Shown here: positions 1-4,520 of the stretch, one piece after another
Layout: the number at the start of each line of letters is the position of its first letter
How positions within the stretch are numbered: position 1 is the first letter of the stretch
DNA from: Deltaproteobacteria bacterium
GTDB lineage: Bacteria; Desulfobacterota; Deferrimicrobia; Deferrimicrobiales; Deferrimicrobiaceae
Reading direction: 5' to 3'
DNA: 11,292 nucleotides
NCBI GenBank assembly: GCA_021802685.1
Contig: JAJZRM010000052.1
Coordinates: 1-11,292, forward strand
The notes under the pieces: generated by a model
The model's input: only the letters and a program-made list of their open reading frames with translations
The model's database searches: none
What the model was told of the DNA's origin: nothing
Translations under genes and position numbers: made by a program

Positions 1-401
1 GCCGCCTTCTTCCGCAGGGCGGTGAACTGGGCGATCGCCCGTTTTTCCAGCGTCATCCCGATGGACAGGGCAGCCACCTCCCCTTCCGCCTGCCGGCCGG
101 CCTTCACCAGGTCCTCCGTGAAAAGGGGGCCGCGGAACTTCCCGATCCCTTTCCTCGATGCCGCGCCGCGCACGAGGCGGAAAGGCTTTCCCCGGGCCAT
201 GTTTCCGATCTGCCGGAGGATCGCCTCGCGGTGCCGCTCCTCCTCCTCCATCAGGAACCGGAACATCTGCCGGACGCCGTCCTGGCGGGAATTCGCCGCC
301 GCCATGCGGTAGAACTGCGTCCCGTCGATTTCGTTGCGCAGCGCCTGCCTCAACCCCTTCACGATGGCGGCGTCCACGCTCCCGGCAGCGCCCTTTTTCA
401 T
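1..401 (-). CDS. Rubrerythrin-like ferritin-family protein (3' end outside window)
   Basis: Reads leftward from ATG at 401 and runs off the window at base 1; 133 codons are visible. A strong Shine-Dalgarno (AGGAGGAGGT, 420..411) fixes the start. The first half looks like a rubrerythrin/ferritin four-helix protein: NEID-x3-FY at about residues 23-31, then a helix ending EEEERHRE at about 52-59, giving the E-x-x-H metal-ligand pattern. A second helical pair follows, with LEKRAIAQF near the visible end. Such proteins hold a di-iron site and act in peroxide or iron handling in the cytoplasm. The second half has fewer obvious carboxylate ligands than a classical rubrerythrin, and no rubredoxin domain is visible, though the C-terminus is missing. 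The family is well supported, the exact function is not. The gene is divergent from folE with 38 bp between the starts. Confidence 0.78.
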   Translation of the reverse strand, partial: MKKGAAGSVDAAIVKGLRQALRNEIDGTQFYRMAAANSRQDGVRQMFRFLMEEEERHREAILRQIGNMARGKPFRLVRGAASRKGIGKFRGPLFTEDLVKAGRQAEGEVAALSIGMTLEKRAIAQFTALRKKA

Positions 402-420
402 GTCCGGAGCACCTCCTCCT

Positions 421-443
421 GCATTATGATGATTTCATTATGC
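421..443. promoter_or_regulatory. AT-rich divergent start region between ferritin-like gene and folE
   Basis: The 38-bp gap between the two start codons holds an AT-rich patch with CATTATG repeated directly at 422-428 and 436-442. On the plus strand TATGAT (425-430) resembles a -10 box and would place the start of transcription about 3 bases before the folE ATG. On the minus strand TGCATAAT (443..436) resembles an extended -10 for the ferritin-like gene. No convincing -35 box is seen for either. This is inference from sequence only. Confidence 0.35.
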
Positions 444-1000
444 AGGATATCATCCGCGACTTGCTCATCAAGATCGGCGAGGACCCGGAACGCGAAGGCC
501 TGAAGAAGACCCCGGAGCGGTTCGAGAACGCGATCCGGTTCCTCACGAAGGGGTACGCCGAAGACCCGCGGGAAGTGCTGCGCGGCGCCGTATTCCACGA
601 ACAGTACGACGAGATGGTCACCGTCAAGGACATCGAGGTTTTTTCCCTGTGCGAGCACCACATCCTGCCGTTTTTCGGGAAGTGCCACGTGGGGTACCTG
701 CCGCGGAACAACATCGTCGGCCTTTCCAAGATCGCCCGGGTGGTGGAATTGTACGCGAGGCGCCTCCAGGTCCAGGAGCGGCTGACCCAGGAGATCGCCA
801 CCGCGCTGATGGACATCCTGCAACCGCACGGGGTGGCGGTGGTGATCGAGGCCTTTCACTTGTGCATGATGATGCGCGGCGTGGAGAAGTCGAACTGCAA
901 GGCGGTCACTTCGGCCATGCTCGGCGTGTTCCGGACGCGCACGATGACCCGCATGGAGTTCATGGAGCTGATCAAGCCGAACCTCAACATCGTGAGATGA
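440..1000 (+). CDS. folE: GTP cyclohydrolase I (type I, FolE)
   Basis: A 186-aa protein of normal length for GTP cyclohydrolase I, which converts GTP to 7,8-dihydroneopterin triphosphate, the first step to tetrahydrofolate. Zinc ligands are visible: Cys71 and His74 in SLCEHHILPF, and Cys142 in HLCMMMRGV; His73 is the expected catalytic histidine. GLSKIARVVELYARRLQVQE (94-113) and the C-terminal TSAMLGVFR are also family signatures. The reading frame is open upstream, but homology to the family begins at about MQDII, so ATG 440 is chosen. No Shine-Dalgarno precedes it; the region just upstream is in fact CCTCCTCCT, the complement of the opposite gene's ribosome site. Leaderless or near-leaderless translation is therefore possible. 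No other folate gene is in the window. Confidence 0.96.
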   Translation: MQDIIRDLLIKIGEDPEREGLKKTPERFENAIRFLTKGYAEDPREVLRGAVFHEQYDEMVTVKDIEVFSLCEHHILPFFGKCHVGYLPRNNIVGLSKIARVVELYARRLQVQERLTQEIATALMDILQPHGVAVVIEAFHLCMMMRGVEKSNCKAVTSAMLGVFRTRTMTRMEFMELIKPNLNIVR

Positions 1001-1001
1001 A

Positions 1002-1018
1002 CCCGGCGCACGGCCGGG
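1002..1018. terminator. Weak hairpin after folE
   Basis: CCCGGC-GCACG-GCCGGG begins two bases after the folE stop codon. It can form a 6-bp GC stem, but no T-tract follows on either strand, so a true intrinsic terminator is doubtful. It lies between the convergent folE and the small membrane ORF. Confidence 0.3.
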
Positions 1019-1034
1019 ATCAGCACCTGGGGCC

Positions 1035-1163
1035 TCAGCCGCCCCCCGGACCGCCGCCGAGCAGAGCGAACACCACGACCACGCAGGCGATCATGATCAA
1101 CGGCAGCCATTCACCGAACATGCGGATCTCCGGGCGGGGGAAATCCTTCCGCGCGTCCCCCAT
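1035..1163 (-). CDS. Small single-span membrane protein (hypothetical, 42 aa)
   Basis: A short ORF lies in the same frame as, and 42 bp downstream of, the FmdB-like gene. It is a charged N-terminal tail (about 14 residues, with ARKDFPRPEIR), then a strongly hydrophobic stretch LPLIMIACVVVVFALLGGG, then a glycine-rich end. That is the form of a single-pass membrane miniprotein. ATG 1163 gives 42 aa but only a weak ribosome site. ATG 1121 gives 28 aa and has GGAG six bases upstream. No family is recognised. Support comes from the clean hydrophobic segment and the position at the end of a likely operon. It could still be a chance ORF in GC-rich DNA. Confidence 0.45.
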   Translation of the reverse strand: MGDARKDFPRPEIRMFGEWLPLIMIACVVVVFALLGGGPGGG

Positions 1164-1205
1164 GGGTTCGAGATTCCCGGCGACCGCCGGGCGTCTTCAT
1201 CACCC

Positions 1206-1415
1206 TCAACCGAACGGCGAGCGGCGCGGGCCGCCGCCGCACGAGGAACCGCCGGAAGGGGAACCCGCCCCGGCGCTGTTGAACAGCGAGATCCCCATCT
1301 TCTTCGCGCGGCTTCCGCATGCGGGGCACGGCTGCTCTTCCTTCACTTCCGACATCCGCTGGTACGACTCGAACCGCTGCCCGCACATCTCGCATTGGTA
1401 CTCGTAGAGCGGCAT
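1206..1415 (-). CDS. FmdB-family zinc-ribbon protein
   Basis: A 69-aa protein opening MPLYEYQCEMCGQRFE, the hallmark of the FmdB/CxxC_CxxC_SSSS putative regulatory family. Two CxxC pairs (CEMC near residues 8-11 and CPAC near 30-33) form a zinc ribbon. The glycine/serine/arginine-rich tail is low complexity and typical. A good ribosome site, GGGAGAG, sits six bases before ATG 1415. FmdB was named from a gene of the Methylophilus formamidase cluster, but the biochemical role of most members is unknown. Without the palindromic element at 1437-1597 this gene would start 17 bp after the DUF2892 stop codon, so the two were probably cotranscribed. Confidence 0.9.
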   Translation of the reverse strand: MPLYEYQCEMCGQRFESYQRMSEVKEEQPCPACGSRAKKMGISLFNSAGAGSPSGGSSCGGGPRRSPFG

Positions 1416-1431
1416 TCCGGTCTCTCCCTGT

Positions 1432-1602
1432 CTAAGTGGTTCAATTCATAATTACGGTAACGCACCGAGAGCGTCGATGCGCCGCATCCGGCAAGGCGCG
1501 CGACTGAGGCGTACTGTGGAGTACGCCGCAAGGAGCGCAACGCAGCCGGGGAGGATGCAGCGGCGCTCGAATGCTACCGTAATTATGAATTGAACCACTA
1601 AG
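1432..1602. mobile_element. MITE-like palindromic element with 5-bp target duplication
   Basis: Terminal inverted repeats of 23 bp lie at 1437-1459 and 1575-1597 and match perfectly, beginning TGGTTCAATTCATAATTACG. Direct repeats CTAAG at 1432-1436 and 1598-1602 flank them, as expected for a 5-bp target duplication. The interior is an imperfect long hairpin, with GCATCC/GGATGC and an apex stem GGCGTACT (1508-1515)/AGTACGCC (1520-1527) around a GTGG loop at the exact centre. No transposase is encoded, so it would be non-autonomous. It sits between two minus-strand genes, and the CTTAG copy supplies the stop codon of the DUF2892 gene. It could instead be a structured intergenic repeat or transcription attenuator. 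Similar GGCGTACT-apex repeats are familiar to me from deltaproteobacterial genomes, but this is memory and was not searched. Confidence 0.75.
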
Positions 1603-1798
1603 GGCGTTCGGGGACGCCCAGTTTTTTCAGGAACTTTTCCATAAGGCACCAGTCGGTCCACCCGGACTGGAACAGGTTCAGTCCCACGAACGCGGTGAAA
1701 AGGAGAAACCACGGCGACACGTACCAACCCAGGCCGAGGCTTGCCATCACGAAGGTTCCCGCGATCACCCGGATCCATCGCTCGGTGTGCATCGTCAT
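1598..1798 (-). CDS. DUF2892 (YgaP-like transmembrane domain) protein
   Basis: A 66-aa protein with two hydrophobic segments (about residues 9-25 and 29-43), ending GLNLFQSGWTDWCLMEKFLK-KLG. This matches the DUF2892 family, the membrane hairpin also found at the C-terminus of YgaP rhodaneses. Stand-alone members are common and of unknown function; many contain a cysteine near the C-terminal LEK motif, here Cys51. The frame is open further upstream, but ATG 1798 directly follows AGGGGGAGTAAG, a strong ribosome site, and matches where the family begins. The TAG stop overlaps the edge of the palindromic element at 1597. A sigma-54 promoter lies about 65-80 bp upstream, so expression is probably activator-dependent. 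Confidence 0.85.
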   Translation of the reverse strand: MTMHTERWIRVIAGTFVMASLGLGWYVSPWFLLFTAFVGLNLFQSGWTDWCLMEKFLKKLGVPERP

Positions 1799-1861
1799 CT
1801 TACTCCCCCTGAAAACCCCCTGTTGGATGTTGCGGAGGGCATTCCGTTGCGAGGAATGATC

Positions 1862-1877
1862 TGCACATTGGATGCCA
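1862..1877 (-). promoter_or_regulatory. Sigma-54 (RpoN) promoter of the DUF2892-fmdB transcript
   Basis: On the minus strand TGGCATCCAATGTGCA has GG and GC separated by exactly 10 bases, matching the -24/-12 consensus TGGCAC-N5-TTGCA. The start of transcription would fall near 1851, giving a leader of about 50 bases before ATG 1798. A near copy (14/16) precedes the PEP-CTERM-like gene at 6699-6714. A sigma-54 activator gene ends about 140 bp upstream. Confidence 0.75.
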
Positions 1878-1945
1878 ACCCTCCGAACCTGGGAAGGTCC
1901 CCGTAACGAAAAGAACGGCATCGAAAATCTTGTCTGGATTCACAG

Positions 1946-2021
1946 GAGAACGAATTCTCGCGGCGCAACAACCCACATTTCGTTTCAATCAATACAACAA
2001 GGTATTGCATGAAGAATCATG
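1946..2021. promoter_or_regulatory. Cluster of short inverted repeats, candidate activator-binding sites
   Basis: Three perfect short inverted repeats lie 70-145 bp upstream of the sigma-54 -24 box: GAGAA-CGAA-TTCTC (1946-1959), CAATAC-AACAAG-GTATTG (1990-2007) and CATGA-AGAA-TCATG (2008-2021, overlapping the stop of the activator gene). This is the usual distance for binding sites of sigma-54 activators. The three differ in sequence, so not all can be the same site. The AT-rich pair at 1990-2021 could instead act in ending transcription of the activator gene, though no T-tract is present. Confidence 0.3.
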
Positions 2022-3420
2022 AAATTCCGAATCGCTTCATCTTCCGCCACAGGGTGGAGCGGTCCATTCCGAGCGCGGCCGCCGCGGCTCCCCGGTTCCA
2101 TCGATGTTCCTCGAGCGTCCGCAACAGCTGTTCCCGCTCCCCGGAAAGCGCCTCTCCGGACGGCCGTTTTTCCGCCCGCGCCGGTTCCGGGGCCGGGATG
2201 CCGGCGCCCGCCGCCTCCCCCGACGGCTCCCGAACCTCGTCCGGCAGATCGGCCGCGGCAAGAACGGACCCCCGCGCGCACACCACGCCGCGCTCCAGCA
2301 CGTTTTCCAGCTCCCGGATGTTGCCGGGCCACGAATGCTCCATCATGCACCGCATCGCTTCCGGCGAGACGGCACGCACGCGGTCCAGCCCCCGGCGGCG
2401 GAGGTTCGAAAGGATGTTGTCCACCAGCAGGGGGATGTCCTCCCTGCGCTCCCGCAACGGCGGAACGACGAGCGGGATGACGTTGAGGCGGTAGAACAGG
2501 TCCTCCCGGAACCGTCCCGCGCGCATCTCCTCCTTGAGATCCCGGTTCGTGGCGGCGATCACGCGGACGTCCACCGGCTGCGTGCGGCTGCTCCCGACGC
2601 GTTCCATCTCCCGGTCCTGGAGCACGTGGAGAAGCTTGACCTGGAGGGCCGGGGAAATCTCGCCGATCTCGTCGAGGAAGATCGTCCCGCCCTCGGCCGC
2701 CTCGAAGCGCCCCACCTTGTCCGCGACCGCGCCGGAGAAGGCCCCCTTGACGTGGCCGAACATCTCGGACTCGAGCAGCGTCTCCGTGAGGGCCGCGCAG
2801 TTGACCTTCACGAACGGCTTCTCCCGGCGCGGGGAGAGATCGTGGATCGCCCGGGCGAACAGCCCTTTCCCGGTCCCGCTCTCGCCGGTGATCAGCACGG
2901 TGGAATCGGTCTCCTTCACCACCTCGATGAGGTCGAAGATCCGCCGCAGGCGCGGGGTTTTCCCGATGATGTCGTTGTAGAGGAACTTCCCTTTCCGTTC
3001 CTCGGCGATCCGCTCGATCTCCTCGAAACTCCGGAACGTGATGACGAACCCGTGCACCTCCCCCGTTTCGCTCTCGAAAAAGGCCCAGCTGGCCGACACG
3101 GGGACGATCCGCCCGTCGGCGCGAACCAAGGTTCCCTCGACGTCGACCCGCGGTTTTCCGCCGTCGCCGAGCTCGCCCATCGGACAATCGTGCTGGGAGG
3201 GGCCGAAGGAGGCGCGCAGGATCCTCCGGCAATCCTTCCCCACGGCTTCCGTTTCCGGAATTCCGACCAGCCGGGAGGCCGCCCGGTTGAAATGGGAGAT
3301 GCGGTGGCTCCGGTCGACGGTGATCACCGCTTCTTCCAGGCTGTTCAGGATGGCCGCCAGCTTCCGTTCGCCGGAGAGCACGTCGCCGGACGGCGGGGAG
3401 TGCAACATCTCGTCGCTCAT
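2017..3420 (-). CDS. Sigma-54-dependent transcriptional activator (PAS, AAA+, Fis HTH)
   Basis: A 467-aa enhancer-binding protein. Domains in order: PAS sensor at about 18-130; AAA+ sigma-54 interaction domain at about 150-370 with Walker A GESGTGKG (179-186), the sigma-54 contact loop GAFSGA (226-231) and Walker B GGTIFLDE (244-251); and a C-terminal Fis-type helix-turn-helix ending RSTLWRKMKRFGIS. There is no receiver domain, so it is not a classical response regulator; the PAS domain senses directly or through a partner. Cys64 and Cys79 in the PAS domain could serve redox sensing or ligand binding. The contact loop has Ser for the usual Thr. Start choice: the longer GTG start (3459) has no ribosome site, while ATG 3420 lies just 6 bases after a TATACT -10 box, suggesting a leaderless mRNA. 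Its targets may be the two sigma-54 promoters in this window. Confidence 0.94.
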   Translation of the reverse strand: MSDEMLHSPPSGDVLSGERKLAAILNSLEEAVITVDRSHRISHFNRAASRLVGIPETEAVGKDCRRILRASFGPSQHDCPMGELGDGGKPRVDVEGTLVRADGRIVPVSASWAFFESETGEVHGFVITFRSFEEIERIAEERKGKFLYNDIIGKTPRLRRIFDLIEVVKETDSTVLITGESGTGKGLFARAIHDLSPRREKPFVKVNCAALTETLLESEMFGHVKGAFSGAVADKVGRFEAAEGGTIFLDEIGEISPALQVKLLHVLQDREMERVGSSRTQPVDVRVIAATNRDLKEEMRAGRFREDLFYRLNVIPLVVPPLRERREDIPLLVDNILSNLRRRGLDRVRAVSPEAMRCMMEHSWPGNIRELENVLERGVVCARGSVLAAADLPDEVREPSGEAAGAGIPAPEPARAEKRPSGEALSGEREQLLRTLEEHRWNRGAAAAALGMDRSTLWRKMKRFGIS

Positions 3421-3426
3421 AGAGGA

Positions 3427-3432
3427 AGTATA
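3427..3432 (-). promoter_or_regulatory. -10 box of a likely leaderless promoter for the sigma-54 activator gene
   Basis: TATACT on the minus strand ends exactly six bases before ATG 3420, placing +1 at the A of the start codon. No Shine-Dalgarno is present, which agrees with leaderless translation. A -35 match is poor. Confidence 0.4.
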
Positions 3433-3452
3433 CCACCGTTCCCTCGGGCCCC

Positions 3453-3481
3453 TTGACACCCGGGAAACCGATGTTTAACAT
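3453..3481 (+). promoter_or_regulatory. Sigma-70 promoter of the MerR gene
   Basis: TTGACA (3453-3458) is a perfect -35 box, followed after 17 bases by TAACAT (3476-3481, 4/6 match to TATAAT). Transcription would begin near 3488, just before the ribosome site GAGGT. The putative MerR operator overlaps the -10 box and start region, consistent with autorepression. Confidence 0.55.
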
Positions 3482-3502
3482 GAACGTTGAGGTAAAGTAT
3501 GA
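3471..3502 (+). promoter_or_regulatory. Putative MerR operator, copy A (autoregulation)
   Basis: The stretch from ACATGAACGTT at 3478 to GTATGA at 3502 matches 21 of 25 bases with 6376..6352 (minus), the promoter of the acyl-CoA dehydrogenase gene. The shared core is ACATGAACGTTnAG. One copy upstream of the regulator and one upstream of a metabolic operon is the usual pattern for a local MerR regulator. Confidence 0.6.
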
Positions 3503-3894
3503 AACTGAACCGCGAAGCGCAGCAGCAGATCGGAGAGCTCGCCCGCTCCCTTGGGGTGACGACCCGCACGCTGCGCCTCTACGAACAGCTGGGGCTGATC
3601 GACCCCCCGCAGCGGACGGAGGGAGGGATCCGGTTCTACACCAGGGAGGACATCCGCCGGATCAAGTTCGTCCTGAAGGTGAAGGAGCTCGGGCTCTCGC
3701 TGAAGCAGATGCAGGAGCTGGCGGAGATCTATCACCAGACGAAGATGCCGGACCGCATCATGCCGCGCCTGATCGAGATCCTCGACGGCCACACGGAGGC
3801 CATCCACCGGAAGATCCGGAAGTTGTCTTCCCTCGCCCGCGACATCTCGGAATACCGCAGGCGGATCGTGGAATATTACGGCATCCCCCGGTAA
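3499..3894 (+). CDS. MerR-family transcriptional regulator, probable fatty-acid/acyl-CoA type
   Basis: A 131-aa protein with an N-terminal MerR winged helix (IGELARSLGVTTRTLRLYEQ, about 11-30, then GGIRFYTREDIRRIKFV as the wing) and a long C-terminal helix for the antiparallel dimer coiled coil. There are no cysteines in the C-terminal part, so it is not a metal sensor. It resembles the LiuR/AtuR/PsrA-linked class of MerR proteins that control branched-chain amino-acid or fatty-acid catabolism in proteobacteria; this is family-level reasoning supported by the acyl-CoA dehydrogenase next door. ATG 3499 follows TTGAGGTAAAGT, a good ribosome site. The gene is divergent from the sigma-54 activator and convergent with the CHI-fold gene. 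Its inducer cannot be read from the sequence; an acyl-CoA is likely. Confidence 0.92.
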   Translation: MKLNREAQQQIGELARSLGVTTRTLRLYEQLGLIDPPQRTEGGIRFYTREDIRRIKFVLKVKELGLSLKQMQELAEIYHQTKMPDRIMPRLIEILDGHTEAIHRKIRKLSSLARDISEYRRRIVEYYGIPR

Positions 3895-3930
3895 GACCGC
3901 CCCGGCCTGTTCCCGGCATTCGTCCTGCCT

Positions 3931-4485
3931 TTAGCCCTGTCCGAGCATCCCCTTGGCCAGCCCCGCATCCGCCGGCTTCTCTCCGAACCAGATCAACAGC
4001 ACGGCGCGCGCCAGGGACGGATTTCGAAGCGTCCCCAAGGCCTTCCCGTTGTGCGTCGCCGACACCGAGCCGTCGGAGCCGAGAGCGATGTCCACCGTGT
4101 CGCCCGCCACGAAATCGGACGTGAACCAGGAAAGGAACGCTTTCGCGTCGGCGCTCCGGGCCGCGTCGGGAGAATTGTTCGAAAGACCTTCGGCGAAGGC
4201 CTCGACGATCTTCTCCTTTTCCACCTTCTTGTGGATGAAACTCATGCGGATCCGCTTTTCGCCGGGATCCTTGAGCAGCTCGTCCCGGGAGGCCACCTTC
4301 CGCTCCAAGTAGAGCGCCCCGACATACACCTTGAAGAACAGTTTCCTGCGCAGCCCCGTTCCGTTGAGTGTGAGCGTCTTCTCTCCGGCCGTCACCGTCG
4401 GGGCGATGTTCGCGCCGGCGACTTCCAGCGCGTACGCTTGCGACGAGATCAGCAGGAACGACAGCGCGACGACGAGCTTCCCCAT
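3931..4485 (-). CDS. Secreted chalcone-isomerase-fold protein (Chalcone_3 type)
   Basis: A 184-aa protein with a signal peptide (MGKLVVALSFLLISSQAYA, cleavage expected after AYA) followed by a bacterial chalcone-isomerase-like domain: LEVAGANIAPTVTAGEKTLT, the LRRKLFFKVYVGALYLE strand-helix and RMSFIHKKVEKEKIVEAF are typical. The end (about residues 145-178) carries the family's NPSLARAVLLIWFG helix. Bacterial members are exported and mostly uncharacterised; real flavonoid isomerase activity is unlikely. Plant relatives (FAP proteins) bind fatty acids, which makes its place 35 bp downstream of an acyl-CoA dehydrogenase suggestive. ATG 4485 is preceded by GGTGGAGG, unusually close to the start codon. 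The operon is probably controlled by the MerR protein. Confidence 0.82.
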   Translation of the reverse strand: MGKLVVALSFLLISSQAYALEVAGANIAPTVTAGEKTLTLNGTGLRRKLFFKVYVGALYLERKVASRDELLKDPGEKRIRMSFIHKKVEKEKIVEAFAEGLSNNSPDAARSADAKAFLSWFTSDFVAGDTVDIALGSDGSVSATHNGKALGTLRNPSLARAVLLIWFGEKPADAGLAKGMLGQG

Positions 4486-4520
4486 CCTCCACCCCCCGGA
4501 TTCGGTATGTCCCCTGAAAC

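Noticed and set aside
158..439. Upstream extension of folE in the same open frame
   Set aside because: The extra residues are proline/arginine-rich, overlap the ferritin-like gene on the other strand and lie before the conserved start of GTP cyclohydrolase I.
1460..1574. Interior of the palindromic element as a small RNA or integron attC site
   Set aside because: There is no promoter or T-tract terminator, no integrase and no core sites; flanking terminal repeats with a 5-bp duplication fit a MITE better.
1795..2010. Two overlapping ORFs of 62-71 codons upstream of the DUF2892 gene
   Set aside because: No ribosome site, no hydrophobic or domain pattern, and they overlap the sigma-54 promoter and its upstream repeats.
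2104..3456. Long plus-strand open frame opposite the sigma-54 activator
   Set aside because: Antisense shadow of an unmistakable AAA+ gene; no motif and biased composition.
3478..3504. A second MerR promoter aligned to that of the dehydrogenase gene (TTAACA, 17 bases, TATGAA)
   Set aside because: The -10 would overlap the ATG of the MerR gene and start transcription inside the reading frame; the TTGACA promoter upstream explains the gene better.
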